Positions 46,059 through 54,520 of a stretch of DNA of 64,000 nt are shown here, one piece after another. The notes beneath the pieces are model-generated. The model had not been told where the DNA came from, ran no database searches, and saw only the letters and a program-made list of their open reading frames with translations. Within the stretch, counting starts at the first letter, position 1; every line of letters starts with the position of its first letter. Source of the DNA: Verrucomicrobiota bacterium (lineage in GTDB: Bacteria; Verrucomicrobiota; Lentisphaeria; Oligosphaerales; Oligosphaeraceae); the NCBI GenBank assembly GCA_019136135.1, contig JAGVUR010000209.1, forward strand, positions 1-64,000, in the 5' to 3' direction. A program made the translations under genes and the position numbers.

Positions 46059-46467
46059 CCTAAAAAAAGCAGTTGAAGCTGGATTTTATTCCTAATTGGC
46101 TTATTATCAAATGGTTAGAAAGTTTATTTATTTCACCGTGTTGGTGAATTGAAATGCGTCGGTCTTCTGTAGCGCCTTTACAAGGCGCCCCGCATGGGGG
46201 GCATCCATCCTCCGGCTTCACGGGCCTGATCGTCACAACTACAAGGCGCCCCGCATGGGGGGCATCCTGTCCCCGGGCTGAAGCCCGGGGTTAAGCATGG
46301 TCAGGCGCCTACGGCGCAAAGTCTTTGGCGCGGACTGACCGTCCGCAATCCACACGGGGCAGACGCGGACGACAGTTCGGACTTGTTTAGTCTGGGGTGG
46401 CGAACCTACCCAAGTACAGTGCCTTGTAAAGGCACTACAATCATAAGGCGTCAACTGCTTTTTTAGG
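46059..46467. mobile_element. MITE-like element, copy B
   Basis: Terminal inverted repeats CCTAAAAAAAGCAGTTGA (46059-46076) and TCAACTGCTTTTTTAGG (46451-46467) match over 17 bases. Total 409 bp. Very similar to copy A at 31.2 kb over its left two thirds, but with an internal duplication of a CTACAAGGCGCCCCGCATGG segment (about 46180 and 46240). No coding capacity. Confidence 0.85.
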
Positions 46468-46640
46468 TTAATATCTAACAGGTCGTGAAATTCCGCATGT
46501 TGGGTTGATTTCTTCTTTCCTTGCTTATAAAGTAGTGATTTGATGTCAGGAAAGTTTTTGTTAACCCTGTAGTTGTTTTCAAATAAACCTTTTCTGTTCG
46601 TGTTTTATTATTCCATTGAATGATAAGGAGTTATTGTTCC

Positions 46641-47288
46641 ATGCGCTTTCACATCGAACCGAAATGGCAGGATGCCTTGGCGGCAAACAACTTGGACAGC
46701 TATTCGGCCTTGTTGAACTATCGTGGTGAGAACTGCATGTCCAGCCATACCCGAGGCGCCACTTGGCGGTTGACTCTTTCCTGTGGGCAGGTCATTTTCA
46801 TCAAGCAGGATTATTACACCAAGCTCCAGCCGATCATCCGAAACTTGGTGCGGTTGCGCAAGCCGCTGTGCAACACGGTGAAGGAACGCCGGGCGTTTGC
46901 CCTAGCGGCCGAGCATGGGTTCACTGTCCCGGAAGTCATCGCCTGGGGGGAACGCTGGCGGTTCGGCCTGCCAAACACCGGCGTGATGGTGATGCTGCCG
47001 ATGGAGGGCGTGCCAGTCGATCGCTTTGTCGCCGAAACAGACAATCGGGAGAAGGCGCTTGCCGTCATCAAGCAGGCGGAAGAATTGCTTAAGCGCATGC
47101 AGGCTTGCCGTCTGGACTGGAAGATTGACTGCAAGCCCGAGCATTTTTTCGTTTTGCCGGATGGCGGTATCGGCCTCATTGACCTGGAACGTCTGGTCAA
47201 GCGCTCAAAGCCGCTTGACAACGATTATTGCGAGATGCAACTTCAGCGCTTTCGTTCGCTTCTTCCAGAGCCTTATCGTCCAGTTTGA
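46641..47288 (+). CDS. WaaP/RIO-like small-molecule or LPS kinase
   Basis: 215 aa from the ATG 10 nt after AAGGAG. A minimal kinase fold: VIFIKQ (Lys55), a hinge at VMVMLPMEG, the catalytic-loop-like DCKPEHFFV (Asp163, Lys165) and the metal-binding LIDLER (Asp181). This matches the lipopolysaccharide kinase family (WaaP, InaA, KdkA), which phosphorylate core heptose or Kdo. The glycine-rich loop is short. It is cytoplasmic. The secreted lipase follows 45 nt later on the same strand. Confidence 0.82.
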   Translation: MRFHIEPKWQDALAANNLDSYSALLNYRGENCMSSHTRGATWRLTLSCGQVIFIKQDYYTKLQPIIRNLVRLRKPLCNTVKERRAFALAAEHGFTVPEVIAWGERWRFGLPNTGVMVMLPMEGVPVDRFVAETDNREKALAVIKQAEELLKRMQACRLDWKIDCKPEHFFVLPDGGIGLIDLERLVKRSKPLDNDYCEMQLQRFRSLLPEPYRPV

Positions 47289-47332
47289 CCGGAGCGAACA
47301 GGTTATCGCTAATAACGTTGGCTAGGATTGCC

Positions 47333-48385
47333 GTGAAAACATGTTTCCTGCTTATCCTGATTTTATTTTCCCCTAGCATCTTTTGTCAGGGGGCAAATGA
47401 TAACTTATCTGGAAAGCAGGAAAACAATTTGAAGCAAGAACTGTTTGGTCAATTCAAGGCGGTTGCGACCTCTGGTGAGCTGCAACGCTTGCTAGAAGAT
47501 CACGGCACCTTCAACGTGGAGTTCCCAACGCTTGGCGGCGAGGTGTTTTGGGATACGTTTGCCTCAAACGCTTGGAAACTGCAGATCAATATCATCAGCG
47601 GATGGTGGCGAATTCTGGATGCCAATGACAACCGTGTCGCTCGCGGCACGACTTTGGAACAGCTGGAATCGCTTCTGAAAAATCGCCCGACATCAGTATT
47701 TGTTAATTACCTGGACAAGGGTTTCCGTTTTATAAAGACACCATCGACCAGGCAAAGCGGGAGCACCGTGGTGCTGATCCATGGCTGGGGCGTCCGAGCC
47801 AGTTCCATGCAGAGACTGGCCGACACGCTTGCGCAAAAGGGTTTTGACACCTTCAACTACGACTACCCGACCGCTGAATGCAACCTGGAAAGGCATTGTC
47901 AGGTCTTTCTCTCAAAATTCCGCGAATTGCTAGGGGAATTGCCTAAAGATGAGAAAATCTATTTTCTTACGCACAGCATGGGCGGTCTCGTCTTGAGGGG
48001 GGCAATGGCCAAAATGACCGAAGAGGAATGCCGTCGAATCACTGCGATTGCGATGCTTGGACCTCCCAATCGCGGTTCCAATCTGGCGTATTTTGGGAAA
48101 ATGCCTTTTGTCAGTGATATCAATGCATCCCTTCAAGACATGAGTCCCGATGATGCATCCTTTGTTTCCAAGATACCAGCGCCTGCCTGGCTGCCACCAG
48201 TTGGCATTATTGCCGGTCGCTACGATGGCAAGGTCGCGCTGGAGGATACACGGCTTCCTTCGCCACTTCCATACAAGCATACCATTGTTGACTGCACGCA
48301 CCCGGGCTTGCGGGATCCGTCCAACGTCATAAAGCAAATCCTGAATTTCTATGAATCACGATCATTTTTGAAGAATCGTCCATAA
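47333..48385 (+). CDS. Secreted alpha/beta-hydrolase (lipase/esterase)
   Basis: 350 aa from a GTG five bases after TAGGAT; a TTG at 47318 is possible, and the open frame back to 47228 overlaps the kinase. Signal peptide 1-19. Residues 20-130 are a variable N-terminal part; the hydrolase core has the oxyanion HGWG at 150-153 and the nucleophile elbow THSMGG with Ser215. The later GRYDGKV and THPGLRD supply candidate Asp and His. Resembles the cell-surface triacylglycerol lipase or PGAP1-like group. It faces the LRAT-like gene convergently, about 110 bases apart. Confidence 0.85.
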   Translation: MKTCFLLILILFSPSIFCQGANDNLSGKQENNLKQELFGQFKAVATSGELQRLLEDHGTFNVEFPTLGGEVFWDTFASNAWKLQINIISGWWRILDANDNRVARGTTLEQLESLLKNRPTSVFVNYLDKGFRFIKTPSTRQSGSTVVLIHGWGVRASSMQRLADTLAQKGFDTFNYDYPTAECNLERHCQVFLSKFRELLGELPKDEKIYFLTHSMGGLVLRGAMAKMTEEECRRITAIAMLGPPNRGSNLAYFGKMPFVSDINASLQDMSPDDASFVSKIPAPAWLPPVGIIAGRYDGKVALEDTRLPSPLPYKHTIVDCTHPGLRDPSNVIKQILNFYESRSFLKNRP

Positions 48386-48496
48386 GTCACTTTGGCGCAA
48401 GCATCCCCATTGTATCTTTCCCACGAAATGCCCCGACTGCGGGGCAAAAATGACGAAGACATACTTGCCTGGTCCGAGGAATTATTGAACGGTTCC

Positions 48497-49027
48497 CTAT
48501 CTCCATCCGTCCCAGCATCGCCAACGCCAGGAGGTCGTGCCAAAAGCGGACGTGATTGCGTTTTCGACCTCGCGGATGCTCCAGGCGGCAGTGCGGCTAG
48601 TATCTCCATTGAGGCATCGGACCGTGAAGCCATGGCAGTTGTCCGTCAGAAGATTGTAGTCACGGTGCTCTCCGAGAGCCGCCTGCGCCCTGGCGGCAAT
48701 ATCCGCATGGGCAAGGGGCTTGTTCCGTCCTGTTGCCGCATAGTAGATGTTGACGGCAAGATTGTTTCCGTCCAGGCGCGCTAGAAATACGCTGGGCGTG
48801 GAGGAAATGATCTTGCCGCTTCCGTCCAAATGCACGATTTTGTCTCCGATGCAGATGCCGCTGTGCTCGGCGACATGCAGCGTAAAATGGCAATAGACGG
48901 GCGTGCCGGGTGGAAGCGACGGCAATCTGTCGCCGATAATGGCATTTCTTCGGGAACATTTATGCCGATAAAGCCGTTCCGGCGGAATTCTTAGCGTTTT
49001 TTCCAATATGTAGTCAAGCAAGCCCAT
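48497..49027 (-). CDS. LRAT / NlpC-P60-like thiol hydrolase or acyltransferase
   Basis: 176 aa, no signal peptide. Catalytic features of the LRAT subgroup are visible: VYCHFTLHVAEHSGICIGD (His55), IVHLDG (His67) and the NC motif DNCHGF (Cys131). LRAT/HRASLS-type proteins transfer or hydrolyse acyl groups on lipids through a Cys thioester; bacterial members are little studied. It lies between a lipase and an alcohol dehydrogenase. The plus-strand frame over 48392-48784 is a shadow. Confidence 0.75.
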   Translation of the reverse strand: MGLLDYILEKTLRIPPERLYRHKCSRRNAIIGDRLPSLPPGTPVYCHFTLHVAEHSGICIGDKIVHLDGSGKIISSTPSVFLARLDGNNLAVNIYYAATGRNKPLAHADIAARAQAALGEHRDYNLLTDNCHGFTVRCLNGDTSRTAAWSIREVENAITSAFGTTSWRWRCWDGWR

Positions 49028-49167
49028 TGCAGTCTTTCATTGAGATACCGTTTCCTCAACCCTTTGCGTGGCGAACAAGAGTCAATATAATTGCCCTATT
49101 GATGGTTTTCATCTATCGGCGCTATGATTGCGAGGGAACGGTCGTTGTTTCCATGGGGAGCTGGGAT

Positions 49168-50166
49168 TCAGTATTCGAGGAGTACTTTGCCGGTTTTTCC
49201 GGCGGCGAATAATTCATAGCCAGTGGCGGCTTCGGCAAATGGGAGACGATGGGTGACCAAGGATTTCGCCTGAAGACCCTCGCGGCAGAGGCGGAGCATG
49301 TCGGAGTATTCGCAGAAGTGGTAGAACCAAGAGCCGGTGGCGGTGATGTCGCGACGGATGAATGCCCCGCTGATCGATATGGGGATCTCCGGTTGCTCGC
49401 CGTTGAAAATCACTTGCCCGCCCGTGCGGACGGCGGCGAAACACTGGTGGACAGTTTCAGGACGCCCGGCACATTCTATCGTGATGTCCGCCCCGACGCC
49501 ATCCGTCAATTCCTTGATGGTCTCGACAGCATCCTTTTCCTTGGGGTTGATGGTGGCGAAAGCACCAAACTTGCGAGCCAACTCCAGGCGGGCTTCCGAA
49601 ATGTCCGAGACAATGACGCGTCGACCATAGTAAGCCTGTAGGATTACGTTGCCCAAGCCAATCGGTCCCGCGCCGAAGACGGCTATGGTGGATGGTTTTT
49701 TGTTGATGAACTTCGTCGAACTGTGATAAGGCACACCGAAGCCGTCGCCTGTAATCAGGACGCCGGTGGTCCAGTCGACATCGTCGGGGAGAACTTGGCA
49801 GGCACGGGCGCTGGCAAGGAATTGTTCGGAATGGAAGTTCCCGTAGAATTTCCAATGTTTGCACCATGTGAATTGTCCTTTGCTGCAATATGAGCAGGCA
49901 GGGTCATTGCATGGGGCGACGGGGCTGACTCCGACCCTGTCGCCGACTTTCAGGTTAGTTACGTTTTCTCCGAGTTTGAGTACGATTCCCGCCGCTTCAT
50001 GGCCTCCGTTTCCGGCTTTCATTCCGTTGCCCCGATATGCGCCCATTTCGCTTCCACAGAGGACTGAGACGGCAGTTTTGATGACGACTTCACCTGATTT
50101 TGGCTCCAGATCCGGTACGTCATCATATTCGAGTTTTCCCTGTCCTGCAAAACGAAGTTGTTTCAT
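49168..50166 (-). CDS. Zinc-dependent alcohol/polyol dehydrogenase (MDR family)
   Basis: 332 aa, ATG behind AGAGGAAA. Catalytic-zinc residues are in VLCGSEMGAYRG (Cys37) and GGHEAAG (His and Glu), and the four structural-zinc cysteines lie in PACSYCSKGQFTWC plus the preceding CNDP. NAD(P)-binding motif GAGPIGLG follows. The CGSEM motif instead of CGTD suggests a sorbitol, galactitol or threonine dehydrogenase relative. Intergenic stretch 50167-50537 has no gene. Confidence 0.93.
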   Translation of the reverse strand: MKQLRFAGQGKLEYDDVPDLEPKSGEVVIKTAVSVLCGSEMGAYRGNGMKAGNGGHEAAGIVLKLGENVTNLKVGDRVGVSPVAPCNDPACSYCSKGQFTWCKHWKFYGNFHSEQFLASARACQVLPDDVDWTTGVLITGDGFGVPYHSSTKFINKKPSTIAVFGAGPIGLGNVILQAYYGRRVIVSDISEARLELARKFGAFATINPKEKDAVETIKELTDGVGADITIECAGRPETVHQCFAAVRTGGQVIFNGEQPEIPISISGAFIRRDITATGSWFYHFCEYSDMLRLCREGLQAKSLVTHRLPFAEAATGYELFAAGKTGKVLLEY

Positions 50167-50537
50167 GGTTTGATTTCCTCTGTGAATTTTGTCTGGAACC
50201 TTAGGGGCCTTTCAAAATGCTATCAAGCTAAACTCGATTTTTTGCTTTGGCAAGCTGACGGAACTTTTTTTGTTGCGAGGGGGATGAAAGGAAGGGATGC
50301 CAAGGAATCTGCTTCCCAAGATTCCGAGGCAAAAAAATCATCGCTTTCGTACTCGAAATGCATGTGACATGCCCCTTTGGTTTGGCATTTGTGAAAAGGC
50401 TGCGAACCCTGTGTCAAAAAGGCAACGGCAGATGATTTCGAGGCGCCGATGAGGTGCATTGATAATAATCTTATTTACAGAGGAGGGCGTGTCTTGACAA
50501 AAAATATGATTATCGATGGGTTTTTCTATCGGTGGAC

Positions 50538-50566
50538 TTGATTTCTAAGCATATATTTGCTAAAAT
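50538..50566 (+). promoter_or_regulatory. Near-consensus promoter of the second pseudopilin gene
   Basis: TTGATT (50538-50543) and TAAAAT (50561-50566) with a 17-base spacer, 61 nt before the ATG at 50627. Confidence 0.7.
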
Positions 50567-50626
50567 ATGAAGATGGAAGTGAAAGTTGATAGAGCTTGAC
50601 AAACAAAAATTTACAGGAGTCCAAAC

Positions 50627-51292
50627 ATGCGCAGATTATTTACATTGATTGAATTGTTGGTTGTCATCGCCATTATTGCGATCTTGGCGGCGATGCTGTT
50701 GCCCGCGTTGTCGAAGGCTCGTGAAAAGGCGCGGCAGATTTCCTGCACGTCCAACATGAAACAGGTTGGACTGGCTGTAATCATGTACTCCGATGACTAT
50801 GACGACTATCTGCCCAAGTTCTACCACGACAATCCCAACCGTATCTGGTGGGCGGAGCATATCGGCAAGTATGCGGGGGATTGGAAGACCCTGATTTGCC
50901 CCTCAATGGCTACTCATAGTTCATTTACGCTTCAGGATGGCTCCAAGAGCTACCAGATCGACTATAGTTGGCCCAATGCGCACTTGGGCACCGAGTCTAC
51001 ATCCAAAAAGCGTGGCATGTTCTTGCAGCCATCAGAGAAGTTCCTGGTCATTGAAGGTCGCAGGCTCTGGACCCATTGGTGCCCCGGATGCCATAGCGGC
51101 GACGTCGGCACTTGCGGTTGCGGTGGAGGTTGCGGGCCCGGCGCTGCCACCCCATCCCCGTACTATCCGCATAACTCCTTGACCATCATGAATATCACAT
51201 TCCTGGATGGACACGTCAACACCGCGACAAAGGCGAACATCAAGAGCTCGGCAGGAGCACATGGCTGGGGACATGGCTGGCCGGGCATATGA
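50627..51292 (+). CDS. Pseudopilin-like (prepilin leader, H-X-DG) secreted protein
   Basis: 221 aa, ATG behind AGGAGT. Leader [20 protein letters not shown] with the class III prepilin cleavage context and one TM helix, then the [20 protein letters not shown] helix. A Cys/Gly-rich loop [21 protein letters not shown] (about 152-172) is unusual and could bind metal. The C-terminal motif is NITFLDGHV with a His twelve positions before the Asp. Own promoter; followed by a palindromic element instead of a normal terminator. Confidence 0.92.
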   Translation: MRRLFTLIELLVVIAIIAILAAMLLPALSKAREKARQISCTSNMKQVGLAVIMYSDDYDDYLPKFYHDNPNRIWWAEHIGKYAGDWKTLICPSMATHSSFTLQDGSKSYQIDYSWPNAHLGTESTSKKRGMFLQPSEKFLVIEGRRLWTHWCPGCHSGDVGTCGCGGGCGPGAATPSPYYPHNSLTIMNITFLDGHVNTATKANIKSSAGAHGWGHGWPGI

Positions 51293-51310
51293 TTCATTAT
51301 CATAAACATA

Positions 51311-51472
51311 GTAAGGAGCCGTTAAAAAATTAAGTTTACATTTCCGGTTTCTTTTGGCTGTCTTTCCCCCGTCCTGTCAGTCGCGTATGCGCATACGCTC
51401 CTTTCAGTACAGTGGAAAGACAGCTCAAAATAATTCCAGAACTGTTGTCTTAATTTTTGAACGACTCCTAAC
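51311..51472. mobile_element. 162-bp near-perfect palindromic element
   Basis: The whole segment pairs with its own reverse complement. Ends: GTAAGGAGCCGTTAAAAAA left, against GTTAGGAGTCGTTCAAAAA as the complement of the right end. TTTTGGCTGTCTTTCCCC pairs with GTGGAAAGACAGCTCAAAA, and the centre GCGTATGCGCATACGC is a perfect 16-bp palindrome. No gene. It has the shape of a MITE or a very long hairpin RNA or terminator; only one copy is seen in this window. Confidence 0.82.
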
Positions 51473-51567
51473 AAGAAGAAAATTGCTGTGTCCATGAGTT
51501 ATTTCGGGGTTTGATATTGTAATATTTCGTTTTTAGTGATATTTTGGTGAAAGTGAAGATTAATCCA

Positions 51568-51599
51568 GGGAGTAGCAAGCGATGTGGCTTGCCACTCCC
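51568..51599 (+). terminator. Hairpin, possible terminator before the third pseudopilin gene
   Basis: GGGAGTaGCAAGC (51568-51580) pairs with GCTTGCcACTCCC (51587-51599) over 12 of 13 positions around a 6-base loop. Only a weak T-run follows after about ten bases, so it may also be a leader structure of the next gene. Confidence 0.5.
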
Positions 51600-51663
51600 T
51601 TGTCAGCGGATTTTTTGAAGTATTTATTTTGAATTAAAAATCAAGCAAAGGAGCACGACGACG

Positions 51664-52398
51664 ATGAAGAAATTCCTAAGATTTACATTGATTGAGTTGT
51701 TGGTTGTGATTGCGATCATTGCGATTTTGGCGGCGATGCTGTTGCCGGCGTTGTCGAAGGCGCGCGAGAAGGCGCGTGCGATCTCGTGCGTGAATGCGCT
51801 GAAGCAGTTGAACTTGGGGCAAGTGATGTACGTTGACGACAATGATGCCCGCTTCCCTCCGGGAATGATTCCCTTGAGCGGCACGACCTACGGCTGGTGG
51901 GACTTCTTGACGGAATCCTACTATGGTGACAAGAAAGTCCGCATTTGCCCTGGCGACAAGTTTGCGAACATCAACAACTTGAAGCCTACTTCTGCTGGTA
52001 ACGCCGGATCCTACGGCTGCCAGTCCAACCTGAGCGATTGGAATTCAAGTAGCGTCATGGCGGATGTCCCCACGCCCTCGGGAACTTGTTCATTTGTTGA
52101 TTCCAATACCTGTAGCTCAGCTTCAAACAATTCCAATCCCGATAATTGGTTCGCTTTTGCCACCGGCACCGTCCACTGGCAGTGGCGTACCCCGACCAAC
52201 CGGACTGGCGGCGACAACCAGCGCTATACGAACATCGACGGCGACAATGGTCGCCGTCCCGTCGGTCGCCATAACGGCATGATTAATATCGCCTGGGTTG
52301 ACGGCCATGTTTCCAGCATGAAGCCCAGCAAGTTCATCGGTCCGATGCCCTCAGGCTATCCCTACGGCGATCCCGACAACTCTTGGGACAACAGGTAA
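51664..52398 (+). CDS. Pseudopilin-like (prepilin leader, H-X9-DG) secreted protein
   Basis: 244 aa. ATG behind AAAGGAGCACG. Leader [20 protein letters not shown] with the class III prepilin cleavage context and TM helix, [29 protein letters not shown], a Ser/Asn-rich middle and the canonical C-terminal [16 protein letters not shown] with exactly nine residues between His and Asp. Of the three copies in the window this is the one that fits the H-X9-DG family model exactly. Ends at a strong terminator. Confidence 0.94.
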   Translation: MKKFLRFTLIELLVVIAIIAILAAMLLPALSKAREKARAISCVNALKQLNLGQVMYVDDNDARFPPGMIPLSGTTYGWWDFLTESYYGDKKVRICPGDKFANINNLKPTSAGNAGSYGCQSNLSDWNSSSVMADVPTPSGTCSFVDSNTCSSASNNSNPDNWFAFATGTVHWQWRTPTNRTGGDNQRYTNIDGDNGRRPVGRHNGMINIAWVDGHVSSMKPSKFIGPMPSGYPYGDPDNSWDNR

Positions 52399-52420
52399 CC
52401 CACTGGGCAATCGCATAAGC

Positions 52421-52468
52421 AAAAAGCCACCCCGGCGAACCTGGATTCGACGGGGTGGCTTTTTGCGC
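52421..52468 (+). terminator. Rho-independent terminator
   Basis: AAAAAGCCACCCCG (52421-52434) pairs perfectly with CGGGGTGGCTTTTT (52451-52464) over a 16-base loop. The A-run before the stem means it can also stop the convergent SDR transcript. Confidence 0.93.
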
Positions 52469-52503
52469 TGATGGTTATTCTTTGGCTTGTTTGTTTGCCG
52501 TCA

Positions 52504-53262
52504 TTATGGTCTCATGTACATTCCGCCATTGATATCGAGGCAGATGCCTGTGATGTACTTGCCTCCTTCCCCTGCAAGGAAAGCTGTTGCGAGTCCCACG
52601 TCCCGTGGTTCTCCCAGGCCGAGCGGGATGTTTGCCGCCAGTTTTTTGACTCCATCATCGCCATGTGTTTGGTAGAGCAGTTCGGTTGCGATGATTCCCG
52701 GCGCGATTGCGTTGACGGTAATCCCTAAGGGTGCAGCGGTTCTTGCCAGGGTTTTGGTGAATCCCAGAATGCCTCCCTTTGTTGCGGCATAGTGGACATG
52801 TCCGTACAAGGCGCCTTGGTGGGCGACCACGGAACTCATGTTGATAATCCGTCCGTAGTTGCGTTGTTTCATCCGCTCCATCGCTTCCTTGCTGACCAGG
52901 AACATGCTCTTCAGGTTGGTATCAAGGATGAAATCCCAGCTTTCCTCTGTGATTTCGAAGATATTTTCCGCTCGGGAGGTACCGGCGTTGTTGACCAGGA
53001 TGTCAAGGCGATCGAAATGTTCGTCCAAGACTTTGAAGAGCGACTTGACTCCTTCGGCGGTTCCGACATCTGATTTCGCGAGCACGCATTTGACTCCGAA
53101 TGGCAGGATTTCGTCCTTGACCTTTTGGGCTTCCTGGTCGTTTGACCTGTAATTAAGTACGATGTTGGCGCCTTGTTCGGCAAGGACCAATGCGATTCCC
53201 TTGCCCAATCCCCTAGATGCGCCCGTGACGATGGCTACTTGTCCCTTAAGTTCGTTGCTCAT
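52504..53262 (-). CDS. Short-chain dehydrogenase/reductase, FabG-like
   Basis: 252 aa from the ATG at 53262; a TTG four codons earlier is less likely. Cofactor motif TGASRGLG (about 15-22), NNAG (about 91), catalytic Ser around 143-145 (NMSSVVAHQG) and YAATK (Tyr-x-x-x-Lys, about 158-162) are all present. Closest in style to 3-oxoacyl-ACP or sugar/gluconate 5-dehydrogenases. No acyl-carrier genes nearby, so a sugar-alcohol role is more likely here. Confidence 0.92.
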   Translation of the reverse strand: MSNELKGQVAIVTGASRGLGKGIALVLAEQGANIVLNYRSNDQEAQKVKDEILPFGVKCVLAKSDVGTAEGVKSLFKVLDEHFDRLDILVNNAGTSRAENIFEITEESWDFILDTNLKSMFLVSKEAMERMKQRNYGRIINMSSVVAHQGALYGHVHYAATKGGILGFTKTLARTAAPLGITVNAIAPGIIATELLYQTHGDDGVKKLAANIPLGLGEPRDVGLATAFLAGEGGKYITGICLDINGGMYMRP

Positions 53263-53330
53263 GGCTAGATTCAATAGTATTGTTCAATTGTTAGAGATTT
53301 GATTTTGATATGGTTTGGCACATTTCCCAA

Positions 53331-53447
53331 TCGAACCGAATGATTGTAGTGCCTTTTACAAGGCACTGTCCTCGGATGGAGTCCTCTCCCAGGCTTAAGC
53401 CTGGGGTTAAGCATAGTTAAGTGCCTACGGCACCATGCATTGTGTAA
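53331..53447. repeat. REP-like triple-hairpin element, copy 2
   Basis: Same three hairpins as at 7165-7280: GTGCCTTTTACAAGGCAC, CCCAGGC-TTAA-GCCTGGG and GTGCCTACGGCAC. The flanks also agree. It fills the gap between two minus-strand genes; the rest of the gap (53448-53506) shows no signal. Confidence 0.8.
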
Positions 53448-53506
53448 ATTTTTTTGACCTGCCTGTTCGTCCGAACTATCGCCCGAGTCTAGTCCGTATT
53501 AATTGC

Positions 53507-54310
53507 TTATTTGTTCTTGGTGGGCAACCTGACGAAGTTGTCCCCTTGCTTTTCAAAGGGTTCGATGGCGACCTTGTGCTCGCCTTTCTTGGCTTTTTTC
53601 CAGTCGCCGACATGGACTGAGCGGACAAGCTTGGTGCCATTCGGATTGGTTGGCGAAATGGGCAGGAAATCAATTCCCGTTCCAGCGGAGAAGCGGATGG
53701 TCTTGATGAGATTGATGTCTTCATCAATGACGGCACATGGATGTCCACCCTTGGTGGCGTTGTAGAAGAAGACGTAGAGATACTTGCCGTCTGTCGTGAT
53801 GTTTTGAGCACCGTAATGGGTTTCGAATCCATGGTCGAAATTGACGACTTTGATTTCGTTTAGGTCCAGGTCGAATTTCCCGATTTTGTTTCCGCGGTGC
53901 GGTGTATGTGGATTGGGTCCGATGCCGACGTATACGGCGTCGTTGAGGACTCCGATTCCATCGAATCCATGGGGGTAGCTGATTTTCTTGATTGGGTTGA
54001 GGTCGGCGTCGAAGACATGTATTTCGCCACCTCCCTTGAGTGAGACTGCGGAGTAGATTTTGCCTTTGTGGTATGCGACGTCTCCGTTGTGGTTTGGCAG
54101 GCTGACTTCCTTGATGAACTTCCCGTTCCAGTCGAGCTTGATGATGCCAAGGACGTACGACAGGTAGATGGCGTCTTCCGAGACGCAAGACCCCTGGATG
54201 TGGCCGGTCACGGATTTGATTTGATCCGGTTCTATGATCAATGTTTCCTGGATGTCCTGGGCGTTGGCGAGCGTTGCGAAAACGAGCGCGATCAAGGCGA
54301 GAATTTTCAT
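53507..54310 (-). CDS. Secreted beta-propeller-like protein
   Basis: 267 aa from the ATG at 54310 behind AAGAAGGA. Signal peptide 1-18 (ends ANA-Q). Five or six repeated four-strand blades (IIKLDWNGKFIKEV, IHVFDADLNPIKKI, IGKFDLDLNEIKVV, CAVIDEDINLIKTI) give an NHL/YVTN-like propeller. No catalytic residues can be assigned; probably a periplasmic binding or sugar-handling protein. Confidence 0.75.
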   Translation of the reverse strand: MKILALIALVFATLANAQDIQETLIIEPDQIKSVTGHIQGSCVSEDAIYLSYVLGIIKLDWNGKFIKEVSLPNHNGDVAYHKGKIYSAVSLKGGGEIHVFDADLNPIKKISYPHGFDGIGVLNDAVYVGIGPNPHTPHRGNKIGKFDLDLNEIKVVNFDHGFETHYGAQNITTDGKYLYVFFYNATKGGHPCAVIDEDINLIKTIRFSAGTGIDFLPISPTNPNGTKLVRSVHVGDWKKAKKGEHKVAIEPFEKQGDNFVRLPTKNK

Positions 54311-54367
54311 GTGCAATCCTTCTTTTGATGGTTGTCGTGAAGCGGGCGAGTCGATAATAAAGCTAAT

Positions 54368-54395
54368 AACATAAGGTACATCGCCGTCATGGCAA
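54368..54395 (-). promoter_or_regulatory. Putative promoter of the secreted propeller gene
   Basis: On the minus strand TTGCCA and TATGTT are separated by 16 bases, ending about 58 nt before the ATG at 54310. It is divergent from the GH4 promoter 45 bp away, so a shared regulator could bind between them. Confidence 0.5.
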
Positions 54396-54440
54396 GCCTA
54401 AGGCATGTTTTTGTGTTATCTTCCACTGTGGGGGAATTAA

Positions 54441-54469
54441 TTGACAACTGGAGACGAAATCCTTATATT
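54441..54469 (+). promoter_or_regulatory. Near-consensus sigma-70 promoter of the GH4 operon
   Basis: TTGACA (54441-54446), a 17-base spacer and TATATT (54464-54469). The ATG of the GH4 gene is 52 nt downstream. It is the closest match to consensus on the plus strand in this window. Confidence 0.85.
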
Positions 54470-54520
54470 TTAAAGTTATGTTTTGTGCGTATTTGGCAAT
54501 GAAACCATAGGGGAAACACC

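Noticed and set aside
48392-48784. 130-codon plus-strand frame after the lipase
   Set aside because: It is antisense to the LRAT-like gene, which has the catalytic His-His-Cys pattern in the minus frame.
50223-50459. 78-codon minus frame upstream of the second pseudopilin
   Set aside because: Weak start context and no similarity to any motif known to me; treated as intergenic.
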